Shown: positions 33,834-47,631, counted from the first letter of the stretch. The stretch is 64,000 bases of DNA from Neonectria sp. B-13 (GCA_002682825.1 NOKP01000004.1:2601607-2665606); one strand, 5' to 3'. A program made the numbers and translations. The notes: a model not told the origin generated them from the sequence alone.

Positions 33834-36005
33834 ACGACGCAACATATCATGACATGATTCATTTGAGCCCCGATCAAGGCAGATGCGGTCGGTAGGCTTG
33901 CGGGAAAGGCTACAGAGCAGGGGAAGCGGTCGATGCAGGTCGGCAATCGAGCCAGTGCCGTTTCAAGATAGCTCGTTGGTTGATAGGCATCGTTGCGGGA
34001 ACCAAAGTCGCAAAGCTACGGGGACCATCTGATAGACAGCCAGGGGGCCGAGTAGGTCCGTGGTCTTGTTTCCTTGTTTTTGCAGTCTTTTTCGGGGTTT
34101 CTCTTTTTTTTTTTTTGCTCCGTCGTTTTATCCATGTGTTTGATTCGACCCCCGGCATGGATGTAAGGCAGTGAAGGTCTCAAAGGGAGAAGGGTTTTCT
34201 GGGTGCATAATAGAGAATGATCCGTCGCCACTTTGGGTGCGCGTTTGGTGTACAGTCTCGTTCTCCGCGGCTTGTGAGTGATCCTGGGATGTGCTGAGAT
34301 TTTAACTTGTACGGGGTACGATTCACGAAGCACAAGACGTGATATTCTCATCGATTGTACTCTCCCACCCATCCACTCGTGTAAGATGCAAATAAGTGCC
34401 GATGGGACTCACCAGTGCGGATAGAACTCTACTAGTAAGTAAGCATGTTAGCCCGTGGGTCTTGTGTATGGCAATAAGAGTGATGGCCTGCCTTAGACGA
34501 AATAAACATAGGGTACCTACGATGCTATAGGGTAGACAATGCGACCCGGAAGAGAAGCCAGGATTTGACCCTCAATGGAGGGAAGTTCCGTGACTCCCAT
34601 GATGCGTTCCGGCAAGGTGCTGCGGAGGCCGGTAACGGTTACGAGAAGTGTCTGTGAGTAATTGTGTGTTCAACTTATCCTTGGTGAATTTTGATGGTTC
34701 TTCAGCCTATTGGTGTTGTAATGACTGGTTAGGTATGCTAGTCTGTCACTGACAAAGACAAGCCGTCGCCGCCGCCGCCGCCGTGCACCTCCGCGTCGGC
34801 CGCATGTGGGCAGCAGGACGGAGCAAGGAACATGCAGCAAGCACAGGCACGCAAGGGTCGCAAACCAACCATTGGCAACAAAGCTCCGCGTGCGGTCGCC
34901 GCTGGAGCCCGGAGCGGGACTCGACTTGACATTGCAGCGCAAAGAAATGGCGGCCAGGAGTGCAGGGCAGCATGCGGGCAGCGGCGGGACTGCTGGAAGC
35001 GGAAACGCCCATCAAGTTGCAAGTTGCAAGTTGCAAGGGAGGCCCGCAAGCAAACAAAGGCACGCCAAGAGGCAGGCAGGCCTACCACGAACGAGTACGA
35101 ATACTGGCTTCGAGGTAGAAGTGTACTAATTACTAGTATGCACGCAACGCAGCACGCAGCTATTAATTGCGCCGTACATACACCACGTCTTCAGCGAGGG
35201 ATTGACGCCATCGCATGGCGGCATGGCGGCAGTGGGCAATGGCGCTCGGGGTGGATCGCGGGGCTGCCATTGCGGTGCCCTACCGTCCAGTAGCTGGAGA
35301 GTTGCGGCATTCTTGCGGCATTCCCTTGGGCCTGGGAGTGGCGACGTCTGGTGTAGCGCCGCGCCCGTGGGCATCTAACTCGACCAAGCTTGTCCGCTGT
35401 CGGGCAACGTAGGGGGGAAAATTGAGAAAAAGTTTTTCACCTTGGCCGTCATGCGCATGGAAACCGCCGGCAACAAGGGTGCGTTTCTCGTACGTAGCTG
35501 GATGTACATCGCCTCTAGGTACCATGCCGTCCATCCAACAAGGAGAATTGGGCTCCCAGGAACCCCTTCACGACCTGTTCCTTCGGTACCATTTCGACCA
35601 TGTCTCCATTGCCGCACGTAGTCAAGACAATGAACTGATGATGACTCAGGCGTGGTCTTCGGAAGTCGGGGCAAGGTTCTCGATGCGTGGGCTCCGACTC
35701 CGATGCATGCGCCGGCCCGTCGCAGACTCACTTGTGTGTATGCGGCTGTCAGTACAGCCAGCCCACTTGCGAACACGCGGAGCCATTGGCCCGCCGGTTT
35801 GAGCTTGACTACTATTACAATTAAATAATCCTCCATTACTGCCTCAGCCAAGCAACTCTCTCCCCCATTTACACACTCAGACTACGAATCCGAAAGGCTG
35901 CAACCGTTTCTCGAATACTTAAAGTAGCTCCTCCGGCCACCCCGCCTCTCCAAACTACTGCCCCTCCACTCCAACCTTACACTCCTCTCCAAAACAACCG
36001 TCATC
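33834..36005. other. Intergenic region, NAP1 3' side and SER3 promoter
   Basis: About 2.2 kb. There is a T-rich run near 34100, three tandem CAAGTTG units at 35013-35033 and several short unsupported ORFs with Arg- or Cys-rich composition that look random. The last 100 bases before 36006 are C/T-rich and look like a leader. Confidence 0.45.
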
Positions 36006-37846
36006 ATGGCTTCCGCCCAGGATATCCAGTCCAACCTCTCGGCCTCATTCAAGAAATCCGTCTCCCACAGCTGGGACCAAAACCTCTCGGCCTCGCCCAC
36101 TGCCACCTTCCAGTCTCCCCCCTCTGGCAGCTGGGGTGGTGCTCTCGCCCACCGCAGCGTTCCCAAGACTCTCAAGCCCTTCAACACCCAGGACATCAAG
36201 ATCCTGCTGCTCGAGAATGTCAACGTCGGTGGCCAGGAGATCCTAAGGGGTCAAGGCTACCAGGTCGAGGCTCTCAAGACCTCTCTTCCCGAGGACCAGC
36301 TCATTGAGAAGATCCGGTGAGTCCGCTGCTTGCTGCTTACCCCGCCACGACCGTCAATTTTTCTTCTTCGTCATCTGGCGCCCCTCATTGCCAAAACAAT
36401 GCCCCTCGTCATCATTGTGCCCCTCACCAGTTGAATTTGAAATCGGAACTTCTCTCGTCACACCTGCTAATTCCTTTCCTCCAGTGATATCCACGTCATC
36501 GGCATCCGCTCCAAGACTAAGCTCACCGAGCGTGTTCTTCGCGAGGCCAAGAACCTCCTCGTTGTCGGTTGCTTCTGCATTGGCACCAACCAGGTCGACC
36601 TCGAATACGCCGCCCGCCATGGCATCTCCGTCTTCAACTCCCCCTTCGCCAACTCCCGCAGTGTCGCCGAGCTCGTCATTGCCGAGATCATTACCCTTGC
36701 TCGCCAGCTCGGCGACCGCTCCAACGAGATGCACCGTGGCACCTGGAACAAGGTCAGCTCTAGATGCTGGGAGATTCGTGGCAAGACTCTAGGCATTGTC
36801 GGATACGGCCACATTGGCTCGCAGCTCTCCGTCCTCGCCGAGGCCATGGGAATGACCGTTATTTACTATGACGTCGTGACCCTAATGGCCCTGGGAACCG
36901 CCCGCCAGGTGCCCACTCTCGAGAAGCTCCTCGAGGAGGCCGATTTTGTCACCCTCCACGTGCCCGATCTCCCCGAGACCCGCAATCTGATCACCACCTC
37001 CCACTTCGAGCACATGAAGAACGGCTCCTACCTGATCAACGCTAGCCGTGGCAGCGTTGTCGACATCCCTGCCCTGATCAAGGCCTCCCGCTCGGGTAAG
37101 ATTGCCGGAGCTGCCCTCGACGTGTTCCCTCAAGAGCCCGCCGCCAACGGCGACTACTTCAACAGCACTCTCAACACCTGGGGCGATGATCTGAGGAGCT
37201 TGAGCAACCTCATTCTTACTCCTCACATTGGTGGAAGCACTGAAGAGGCCCAGCGTGCCATTGGTATTGAGGGTAAGTCTAAGCATGACAAGACATTGTT
37301 GAATGCCATGTATATTGACTGACCTTGCCCTATAGTTGCCGACGCCTTGGTGCGATACATTAACCAGGGTATTACTCTGGGCAGTGTCAACCTCCCCGAG
37401 GTGCAGATGCGATCCATTACTCTGGATGAGCCCGAGCACGCTCGTGTCATCTATATCCACCACAATGTCCCTGGTGTGCTCCGAAAAGGTAAAGAAAGAA
37501 CCCATGGCCTGCCTGTTTTAGGCAATGTGTAGGATTGAACCTAGGCTTACACTGAAATTTAGTCAACGAGATTCTCGGCGACCACAACGTTGATAAGCAG
37601 ATCAGTGACAGCAGGGGCGATGTAAGGACCCTGTATGCAGTGCGGACAGGACCAAGCTGACCAAGATGATGCAGGTGGCCTACCTGATGGCTGATATCAG
37701 CAGCGTCAAATACGAACAGATCAAGGATATCCAAGAGAGCCTAGAGGCACTCAGCTGTAAGTGATTCAGGCCGGACGAAGAGGGATTGGAACCAGAAGCT
37801 AATATAGTGACCCACAGCACGAATTCTGACCCGAGTCTTGTACTAA
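36006..37846 (+). CDS. SER3: D-3-phosphoglycerate dehydrogenase
   Basis: First committed step of serine synthesis, oxidising 3-phosphoglycerate to 3-phosphohydroxypyruvate with NAD. Six exons (36006-36316, 36485-37272, 37336-37488, 37563-37621, 37675-37756, 37818-37846) encode 473 residues (yeast SER3 469). Landmarks are IRSKTKLTERVLREAKNL, VGCFCIGTNQVDLEYAA, the Rossmann motif LGIVGYGHIGSQLSVLAEAM, ASRGSVVDIPAL and the catalytic His in TPHIGGSTEEAQ. The C-terminal ACT domain is split over the last four exons (VPGVLRKVNEILGDHNVDKQ), ending SRILTRVLY, a typical fungal terminus. The ACT domain gives serine feedback control in this family. The final exon is 29 bases. Confidence 0.95.
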
Positions 37847-40825
37847 GAGGTATGCGCTTCGCATGGGCCAGTGAGCGACGTCGAACTCTCGTTGTCAAAG
37901 ACGAGTCACGCTACGGAGAAGAAAAAGAAAATTGGACCAGGGCGCGAGGGTCGCCGATGGCCGATGGCGATACCCTAACTTGCGGTGGTTCCTGAAAACG
38001 CACGAATATTGCGGATCGATGGCACTTAGCGACGCCAGGGTGCCGACTCTGGATGCAGGCCCGGCCCACGGGATCACATTGGAAGACGGTGTGACCATCG
38101 AGGCTGGGATTGGCCTTGTGATTTAGCGGTGGGCGGGCGTGCTGTGTAAGATGAGTCCCGAAGCAGGTCGGACGGACTCTGGACTTGAACTGTGGACTTG
38201 GTTGGATTTTGGACCACGGACTACGAACCGTGGACCGTGGACCGTGAACAAAACGGGTATCGGGACTCGGGAGACGGGAGCCAGCCGCGGATAGTACCAT
38301 GCGCCAGGAGATGGAATTCCAGGGGGGGCTGGTGTTTTGATGGTTGGGGTTGGTGCCTGAGGCTGGTGCCAAGTGCGAAGATGCACTGTACATAGACATG
38401 GAACTCAACGACCTCGCAACGGGCGAGAGGATGCTTCAACGCATCAGGGATCCGACCCGTATCAGCGATGAGATAATTATGTGTTTTTGTTTCTCTGTTG
38501 GCGCAGTGTGGGCGCTAGAACATGCCCCGAGATGTCCCAAGATGCCCCAATCCCGAGCTTCGATAGCAATCTTTCTTCGTTCTTCTACCTTCTGTGAGTC
38601 TTCGGCGGAGACAAGTACCCGAGGTAAGTTCCGGTGCGGCAGGCGAGTGTTGGTGGTGGTTGGTGAGAGATACTGCAGGGACCTCAGCCAGCATGTGCGG
38701 CTGGAGGTAAAGCATGCGGGTGGATGGGCCTTGACGTCAGGGATGGCGTGAATGTTGGGGATGCGAAGATGGCAGCGTGGAGTTGGACACATGGAGTTGA
38801 GAGTTCAACGAGGATTCGGATGAATGGTCAGCACTATCCCGGTCCGGCTGGCCGGGGGCGCGCCATGACGAACCGGTGAAGGAGCACTCCGTAGAGCGAG
38901 CCACTCGCTCACACAAGTCAAATAGCACCACCCATCTACTACGCATTCATGTACCTTTGGTATATTTGCATCAGTACCTCAGTCGTCTTGATAATCTGAA
39001 CGCGGTTTGGGAGTAATCCCTTGCTGTTGTCAACTACTGGGGTTGTGTGTGTGTGTGGGGGGGGGGGGGTCATTAGTTGAAACCGCTCGCCATAACACAG
39101 CTCCAGTGACCAACGACTCGGAGTTCTGCCTCCCATGGATCGGCGACGGCTGGAGGTCCGTGTTGTGGAATATTCTACGGGCACGGAGTACTTTAAGCCA
39201 AGTATCTACGCATCGTCTCTCCAACAAGCAACCCCTGGAAAGGAAACTCTTCATTTCGCATATTTGCAACGACTTCCATGGCCTTCCATTGTGCGTCTGC
39301 CACCAGCTCAGATGCCGGGCCAGGCAACCAACCATGCCTCCCGTCAGCTCCTGTACTGCGCGGACCACGGACAATCTCAAGTGCGTATAACGCTCTCCCT
39401 GTAGTCACGCTCTCTGCCAATTCAAAAATAGCCAGGCTAATAATACTCTCGCCGGGTTGGGAACCTCAATGCGAGTAAATTATCGACAAAGGGGGCATGA
39501 GTTCCTACGTATGTATGAACAACCCGCAAAAACATTGACAGGGGTTATTGACGAGAATTCTCGTGTGCTTTCTTTTCGCTCCTAATTAACTGTACATCAC
39601 TACGTTACCGCGAATGCGCCATCAACTTGTTTACCGCCCATTTGTGCTTGCTGCTGGCAAGCAACCTAGCTATCTACCTAGGTATTCGCATGAATACGTA
39701 ACCCATCTTCTCAACCAGGCTAGCTACACCAACACGATCGGGCCGTGCCCTTTATTTCTAATTTTATGCCGCTTCACCTCTCTTTTGTTTTACACTTACT
39801 TACCTAGACTTGGACATTTGTTTGTTCTTAGCAGAGGGATGCTCTCACCTTCATCTCGCTCCCCACTCCGCTCAGCGCCCTCACCGAAGCACAGTGCCGA
39901 CTGCACCTGAGTACCAACTGTAGGCGGTTGATTGGAAAATGCCATGTCTTGTCTCGCCTCTTTAGAGACACCAAAAAAGACGTGGACGGGTCGGCCCCTC
40001 ATTGGCCCGCGCGGACGTCTCACGCTCCTAGAGCCCCTAATGCTGTGGAGGCCAGCTTCTCTGGAAGCTGAGGTTGGGGGTTCTGGAGTCTAGTAGATTA
40101 GGTATCGTCTTGCAGGGAGAAATGTACTGTCCGCTTGTGAATTGGCATCTCATATACCTGTGTTTCAGCCCCCAGGTACGGCATTCCCTAGCAACTTAAG
40201 GGACCCGCCTAGACCCCCTGTTCTTCGTCCTCTTCCCCCCCGTGCTCCGTGCCCCCTGTGCCCCGTGCGGCTGCAGCACCTGGTCCTTGAATCAGGAGCA
40301 AAACGCGTGCTGGCATCACTCACTGTGTCCGTCCAGTCCAGACTTTTGTGAACTCCAGCTTGTTCTTTACCTTGTCTCCCATTGCCTTGTGCGACTTCCT
40401 GGCTCGACCACCCCTTGTCGGCGAGCTCCTATCCCCCGAAGACGAGAAAAAAGAGAGAGCCGTCAGTCTCTTCTCCCTCCTCGATCCGCCCTCAAAGGAC
40501 AGACAGATCGCCCTATCCAGCCTCGTGTCTTCAGCGACACCGAACTGATAGTCGAGTCCGACTATCTGCTGCGCAAGCCAAGGCGGCTGTGGTCAGCATC
40601 GCCAACACCGACGCAACGCTAGACGGCCTTGCCCATCTTCTCGTCGCCATCGACGCAGCTTCGAACCCTTCGCAACCTTCGGCCGACTTCGCTTCTCACC
40701 GCTTCCGCATGCTCATGAATGCATCCCGCCGTCCCACCTCGTCCTCCGCCCCTTAGTCCTGCCGCCGCTTTCTTGTAGCCTCTGTCGCCTCCGGTCCCGC
40801 GCCTCCGGGCCAAACCACCGCCGCC
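37847..40825. other. Long intergenic region upstream of myosin V, no gene seen
   Basis: About 3 kb. Includes a TG repeat running into 13 G (39044-39069) and scattered short ORFs without conserved features. The 400 bases before 40826 are C/T-rich and probably contain the MYO2 leader. Confidence 0.5.
39044..39069. repeat. (TG)7 followed by a 13-G run
   Basis: Simple sequence in the long region between SER3 and MYO2. Likely length-variable and prone to sequencing error. Confidence 0.85.
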
Positions 40826-43800
40826 ATGGCATCGACTTACGATGTCGGCACGAGAGCCTGGCAACCCGATGCCGCCGAGGGCTGGGTCGCCTCTGAGCTT
40901 ATCAACAAGATTGATGATGGCGCCAAAGTCAAGCTCGAATTTCAGCTCGAAAATGGCGAGGTGCGTCATGCTCCCACTCCCACTCACCCGAGCTGCTTGT
41001 ATCTGACATCGTTCTCCCTCTCCTTCTAGACCAAGACCATCACAGTCTCCGCCGAGGGGCTGCAAAGTGGCTCCGATCCCGCCCTCCCCCCTCTGATGAA
41101 CCCGACTATGCTCGAAGCCAGTGATGACCTTACAAACTTGTCCCATCTTAACGAGCCCGCTGGTATGCCTGCCATTGCCACCCAGACGCTGCAGAACGCA
41201 ATGGAGCGTAGCTATTGTGCCGTGCTGACATATCTCTCCTAGTCCTGCAAGCGATCCGGCTACGATATCTACAGAAGGAGATTTACACTTATAGCGGCAT
41301 TGTCCTCATTGCCACGAACCCTTTCGCACGAGTTGACTCCCTCTACGTCCCTGGCATGGTACAAGTATATGCTGGAAAGCAACGAGCAACCCAGGCTCCC
41401 CATCTGTTCGCTATCGCCGAGGAGGCTTTCATGTACGACCCCTCTGCTTAGCTCCTGTTTACGGATATCGATGCTGACAATTATCACAGTGACATGATCC
41501 GAGATAGCAAGAATCAGACTGTGGTCGTTTCTGGAGAGTCTGGAGCCGGAAAGACTGTTAGTGCCAAGTATATCATGCGATACTTTGCCACCAGAGAGTC
41601 TCCCGACAAGCCAGGCGCGCGCAAGCGCGGCCATGAAACCATGAGCGAGACTGAGGAGCAAATTCTCGCAACCAACCCGATCATGGAAGCGTTCGGTAAC
41701 GCCAAGACGACTAGAAACGACAACTCGTCCCGATTCGGAAAGTACATCGAGATCATGTTTGACGAAAAGACCAACATCATTGGCGCCAAGATCCGGACGT
41801 ACCTTCTCGAACGCTCGCGACTCGTCTTCCAGCCTCTCAAGGAGCGTAACTACCACATCTTCTATCAGCTTGTGGCCGGTGCCTCCGACAAGGAGCGACA
41901 GGAGCTCAACATTCTCCCTGTCGAGCAGTTCGAATATCTGAATCAAGGAAACTCCCCGACCATTGATGGCGTGGACGACAAGGCCGAATTCGAAGCGACG
42001 AAAGAGTCCCTGGCAACTATTGGAGTTCCGGATGCCCAGCAGTCTGAAATCTTCAAGCTTCTGGCTGGTCTTCTGCACCTGGGTAATGTCAAGATCACCG
42101 CATCGCGTAATGACAGCGTGCTTGCGCCGACTGAGCCTTCCCTTGAACGAGCTTGCGCTATCCTCGGTGTTAATGCGACCGAGTTCTCCAAGTGGATTGT
42201 CAAGAAGCAACTTGTCACACGTGGTGAGAAGATCACCTCCAACTTGAGCCAGGCCCAGGCTATTGTTGTTCGTGACTCTGTCGCCAAGTTCATCTACTCT
42301 AGTATGTTCGATTGGCTTGTAGACATTATCAACGACAGCCTGGCGACTGATGATGTCTTGAGCCGTGTCACCTCCTTCATCGGTGTCTTGGATATCTACG
42401 GTTTTGAGCATTTCGCCAAGAACTCCTTTGAGCAGTTCTGTATCAACTACGCCAACGAGAAGCTTCAGCAAGAATTCAACCAGCACGTCTTCAAGCTTGA
42501 GCAGGAGGAATATCTCAGAGAGCAGATCGACTGGACCTTTATTGATTTCTCCGACAACCAGCCCTGTATCAATCTCATCGAAGGCAGGATGGGTATTCTC
42601 TCTCTCCTTGACGAGGAGTCTCGACTTCCCATGGGCTCGGATGAGCAGTTTGTTACCAAGCTACATCACAACTTCTCCACCGATAAGCACAAGTTCTACA
42701 AGAAGCCCAGGTTTGGCAAGTCTGCCTTCACCGTCTGCCACTATGCCATCGATGTTACCTACGAATCTGAAGGATTCATCGAGAAGAACCGTGATACCGT
42801 TCCCGACGAACATATGGCCGTCCTGCGTGCCACGTCAAACGCCTTCCTGAAGCAGGTCTTGGAGGCTGCCTCGGCTGTCAGAGAAAAGGACGCAGCGTCA
42901 TCGTCTTCAAACGCTGTCAAGCCCGCTGGTGGTAGGAAGATTGGTGTGGCTGTGAACCGGAAGCCGACTCTTGGTGGAATCTTCCGTTCTTCACTGATTG
43001 AGTTGATGAGCACCATCAACAACACTGACGTCCACTACATCCGATGCATCAAGCCAAACGAAGCAAAGGAGGCGTGGAAGTTTGAGGGACCTATGGTGCT
43101 GAGCCAGCTTCGTGCCTGTGGTGTCCTGGAGACTGTCCGCATTAGTTGCGCGGGTTATCCGACTCGCTGGACCTACGAGGAGTTTGCCCTCCGGTATTAT
43201 ATGCTCGTCCCCTCTAGTCAGTGGACGTCGGAGATTCGGGACATGGCCGATGCTATCCTGAAGAAGGCCTTGGGAGCTAGTACCGGTAAAGGCTTGGACA
43301 AGTACCAGCTTGGCCTCACTAAGATCTTCTTCCGAGCTGGCATGCTTGCCTTCTTGGAGAACCTTCGAACCACGCGTCTCAACGACTGCGCTATTATGAT
43401 CCAGAAGAACCTGAGAGCCAAGTACTACCGCCGCCGCTACCTCGACGCCCGCGAGGCTGTGGTCCGAACCCAGTCAGCTATCAGAGCATGGAAGGCGAGG
43501 AAGGAGGCTAATGAGCTACGGACGATCAGGGCAGCCACCACCATCCAGCGAGTCTGGCGCGGACAGAAGCAGCGTAGAAGCTTCCTGCGCATCCGAAAGG
43601 ATATGGTGCTGTTCGAATCGGCAGCCAAGGGATACTTGCGCAGAAAGGAAATTATGGAAACCCGACTTGGAAATGCCGCGATTGTGATCCAGAGAGTATG
43701 GAGGTCACGACAACAACTGCGGGCGTGGCGACAATACCGCAAAAAGATCACGCTTATCCAGAGTCTCTGGCGCGGTAAGCTTGCCCGCAGGGGTTACAAG

Positions 43801-45943
43801 AAGGTTCGAGAAGAGGCTCGTGATCTCAAGCAGATCTCGTATAAGCTCGAAAACAAGGTTGTCGAGTTGACGCAGTCCCTGGGATCCATGAAGGAGAAGA
43901 ACAAGAGCCTAGCATCTCAGGTGGAGAACTATGAAGGTCAGATCAAGTCGTGGAAGAACCGCCACAACGCCCTTGAGGCCCGAACCAAGGAGTTGCAGAC
44001 CGAAGCCAACCAGGCGGGTATCGCCGTTGCCAGGCTCCAGGCAATGGAGGACGAGATGAAGAAGCTCCAGGTGGCCTTTGACGAGTCAACAGCCAACATC
44101 AAGAGGATGCAAGACGAAGAGCGGGAGCTCAGAGAGTCCCTCCGCACGACCAACACAGAGCTGGAGACGGCAAAGAGGACAAGCACGCAACACGAGAAGG
44201 ATAACGGTAGCCTGAGGCAAGAACTCGAGGCTCTTAGGGATGCTCTCGAGATGGCGCGGAGGAATGCACCGGTCAACGGAGAGCTGGCTAACGGCTCATC
44301 CGTGGCTGCACCGGCCAGTGGACTCATCAACCTGGTCTCATCGAAGAAGCCGAAGCGCCGCAGCGCAGGTGCTGAGCCTCGCGAGCTGGACCGCTTCAGC
44401 GGTGCTTACAACCCTCGACCAGTCTCGATGGCTGTTACCAGCACGGCCCATCGCCAGAACTTGTCCGGAACAACCTTCATTCCTGGTGTCGATAACATCG
44501 AGGTTGAGCTTGAGGGTCTTCTTGCTGACGAGGATGGCTTGAACGAGGAGGTGACGATGGGTCTGATTCGGAACCTCAAGATTCCCTCCCCCAACACGAC
44601 CCCGCCACCTTCCGACAAGGAGGTGCTCTTCCCTTCGTACCTCATCAACCTGGTTACCTCAGAGATGTGGAACAACGGCTTCGTCAAGGAATCAGAGCGT
44701 TTCCTGGCGAACGTGATGCAGTCAATCCAGCAGGAGGTGATGCAGCACGATGGCGATGAGGCTATCAACCCTGGCTCCTTCTGGTTGTCTAACGTCCACG
44801 AGATGCTCTCGTTTGTCTTCTTGGCCGAGGATTGGTACGAGGCCCAGAAGTCGGACAATCACGAGTACGACCGTCTCTTGGAGATTGTCAAGCATGACTT
44901 GGAAAGCCTGGAGTTTAACATTTATCACACCTGGATGAAGGTGCTGAAGAAGAAGCTGCAGAAGATGATCATCCCTGCCATCATCGAGTCTCAGTCACTG
45001 CCTGGCTTCGTTACCAACGAAAGCAGTCGATTCCTGGGCAAGCTCCTGCAGTCCAACTCGACACCGGCCTACAGCATGGACAACCTGCTCAGCCTTCTCA
45101 ACAGTGTGTTCCGGGCGATGAAGGCGTACTATTTGGAGGACTCCATCATCACACAGACGATCACAGAGCTCTTGCGCCTTGTTGGAGTGACGGCGTTCAA
45201 CGATTTGCTGATGCGACGAAACTTCCTGTCTTGGAAGCGTGGCCTCCAGATCAACTACAACATCACGCGCATTGAGGAATGGTGTAAGAGCCATGACATG
45301 CCCGAAGGCACCCTCCAGTTGGAGCACCTTATGGTAAGTACATTCAACATGGGATGAAATTACAGTAACGCTAACCAACTTTTAGCAAGCTACTAAGCTT
45401 CTCCAACTGAAGAAGGCTACCCTGAATGATATCGAGATCATTCAGGACATCTGCTGGATGTGAGTTCCCCTCATTTTCCATACCCAGTTTGAACATGAAC
45501 TAACCCGTACCAGGCTGTCGCCGAACCAAATTCAGAAGCTCCTGAACCAGTACCTTGTTGCCGACTACGAGCAGCCGATTAATGGGGAGATCATGAAGGC
45601 GGTGGCGTCGCGCGTGACCGAGAAGAGCGATGTGCTCCTTCTGCAAGCCGTAGATATGGACGATAGCGGTCCCTACGAGATTGCCGAGCCCAGAGTCATT
45701 ACTGCACTCGAGACTTACACACCCTCTTGTAAGTGAACCATCGATACACATTCGACTGACTAGTAAGCGCATTCAGCTAACACAAGTGTAATAGGGCTCC
45801 AAACTCCCCGCTTGAAGAGGCTGGCGGAAATTGTCTCGGCGCAGGCCATTGCTCAGCAAGAGAAGTTAGACTATACGGATGGCGAAGACTTTGACGAGCA
45901 TGACGAGCTGCCTGGTGTGGAGGAGGTGGATGCTGAGCAGTAG
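40826..45943 (+). CDS. MYO2: Class V myosin
   Basis: Actin motor carrying vesicles, vacuoles and other cargo to growing hyphal tips. Seven exons (40826-40960, 41030-41162, 41243-41432, 41490-45333, 45386-45459, 45514-45728, 45795-45943) give 1579 residues (yeast Myo2 1574). The P-loop GESGAGKT lies at residues 168-175. Switch and relay regions are seen in LDIYGFEHFAKNSFEQFCIN and the actin-binding area in YIRCIKPNEAKEAWKF. A neck of about six IQ motifs (IQKNLRAKYYRRR, IQRVWRGQKQRR and others) leads into a coiled coil near KELQTEANQAGIAVARLQAM. The C-terminal DIL (dilute) cargo domain begins near LFPSYLINLVTSEMWNNGF and is completed by three small exons. The acidic end is GVEEVDAEQ. The junction at 41432/41490 gives EEAFIDMIRD. 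Confidence 0.96.
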
Positions 45944-46594
45944 AGAGATGATAAAGCTGGATGAAAGGCACGTTGATGTCGATGTCGATGTCGATTGCAC
46001 ATAACGGATAGAAGCCGCTACGCATATTCAGGGTGTTTGATGTCGAAATTTCTGACGCGGTGTGGTCGGAGCGGATCTGGAGGACTTGATCACATATGCC
46101 ATCTACCCCGCGTACCTGGAACGCCCCGTCATGTATTCAAGAGGGAAACGCCAATTATTACTTTGCCGCAAGCGGGAAAGGAGGCCAGGGCTGGCTCTGT
46201 TTGTAAGATGAGACCACGGTTATATCGGAGAGAGCGAGGGAGAGTGGGAGAGAAAGAGAGAGGAAGAGAGAGAGAACGATTTATTGTTAATGTTTCCCCC
46301 CCTCTACGCAAACCCTTTCTGTTTTAACTCTGTTTTGCCCTGTCAAGAGTTTTGTGGTCTTGCCTGTTCAATTGGAGTCTTCGGCGGCCGTCTCCGTGTC
46401 TGCCCGGATCGTCTCCGGGTCGGCGCCGGGTGACATTCATCAAAGCGATCCGAACGGCCCCGATACATGCATGAGGCGGTTTTGCCCACAGGGTGGCAAC
46501 TCAGTGGGCAAGAAGAGTACCTCCAATCTCTGCAGCCTCGGATCGCATTGAATCGCAACGCATCGCAACGCATCGCAACGCATCGCAAATCACA
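45944..46594 (+). promoter_or_regulatory. MYO2 3' region and FAP7 promoter
   Basis: About 650 bases. Contains a purine-rich GAGAGA tract at about 46225-46275 and the short tandem repeat described separately. No gene supported. Confidence 0.45.
46551..46590 (+). repeat. Ten-base tandem repeat just before the FAP7 start
   Basis: Four units of CATCGCAACG; the two middle ones are exact, the first and last each differ slightly. The array ends four bases before the ATG, so it is almost certainly in the mRNA leader. Confidence 0.85.
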
Positions 46595-47263
46595 ATGCGC
46601 AAATCACCCAACATTATTGTGACAGGCACGCCCGGGGTTGGCAAGACGACGCACTGTGAGGGCCTAGCGGAGAGGACAGGGCTGCGTCACTTGTCTGTGA
46701 ACCAGGTAGTAAAGGACAAGGAATGCCACGAGGGATGGAGCGATGAGTTTCACAGCTGGATTGTCGATGAAGATAAGGTGAGAGAACCAGCCACTGAATT
46801 TATTCACCGCGCTGACATTTGGTCTCTTTGCGACAACAGCTCCTAGACGCCATCGAGGACGATGTCAAGGCCGGCGGCTGCATCATCGACTGGCACGCTT
46901 GTGACTTATTCCCTCGCAGCTGGATCGACTTGGTTGTGGTGCTGCGCGTCGACTCGACGATCCTGTACGACCGGTTGACGGCGAGGTCAGTTCAGTCCGG
47001 AGCAATTAATCGCCCACCGCGTGACCTTTCCCCCCCTTGTGGCTGACATCTTCTCTCTTGACCCCCCGAATAGGAATTATCCCGAGTCCAAACTCCAGGA
47101 GAACCTCGACTCCGAGATCATGGAGGTACTGCTCCAAGAGGCTCGCGATGCCTTTGATAGCGAGATTGTCATTGAGCTGACCAGCAACGACACGGATGAG
47201 ATGGAGTCTAATGTTGACCGCATTGAGGCGTGGGTCAACCAGTGGAAGCAGGACAATCAATAA
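46595..47263 (+). CDS. FAP7: Adenylate kinase isoenzyme 6 homolog FAP7
   Basis: NTPase needed for the final 18S rRNA cleavage and small-subunit release. Three exons (46595-46777, 46840-46985, 47074-47263) give 172 residues. The P-loop is IIVTGTPGVGKTTHCEGLAE, followed by LSVNQVVKDKECHEGWS, the GGCIIDWHACDLFP segment and the lid-region sequence LYDRLTARNYPESKLQENL, which crosses the last junction. The C-terminus is EAWVNQWKQDN. The start at 46595 agrees with the family; a longer reading frame begins at 46493 but its extra residues are not conserved and include the repeated leader. Donors GTGAGA and GTCAGT; acceptors AACAG and AATAG. Confidence 0.95.
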
Positions 47264-47631
47264 AACAAAATTAAAACACAACAAGACATAGAGAGAAAGC
47301 GCATTCTGAAACCAATTGTCGGTTGGTACAAATCACTAGGTAGATATATAGACCAAGTAGACTACTTGTTTTGTCTACCTCGCAAATGAAGATGAATTTA
47401 CGGCCATCATACATCTCTCGTTGTGACTCCGTATAAGGACCCACAGCCCCGTTAAATGCATACTTCATCCCGGACGAAGACCTAACTGTGGGTTCTGTGG
47501 TTATCTCGCGTCCCACGACTCATCCTCCTTCTTCGTTCTTGTTCAACTCTACCCCCTAGGCGTGACCGTGACTCCTATCAATTTAAGACTTTGTGACAAA
47601 CTACCTATTAACCTCGCCACCGAACCCAGAA
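47264..47631 (+). promoter_or_regulatory. Gap between FAP7 and HAM1
   Basis: About 370 AT-rich bases between two plus-strand genes, with 3' sequence of FAP7 and the HAM1 promoter. No gene seen. Confidence 0.4.

Noticed and set aside
34670..34942. 90-codon Arg/Cys-rich minus-strand frame
   Set aside because: Composition comes from a CGC repeat; it overlaps other equally long frames and shows no conserved motif.
41269..42486. 405-codon antisense frame in myosin V
   Set aside because: It lies fully inside the motor domain on the other strand, reads as Leu/Val-rich with no domain, and results from codon bias of the true gene.
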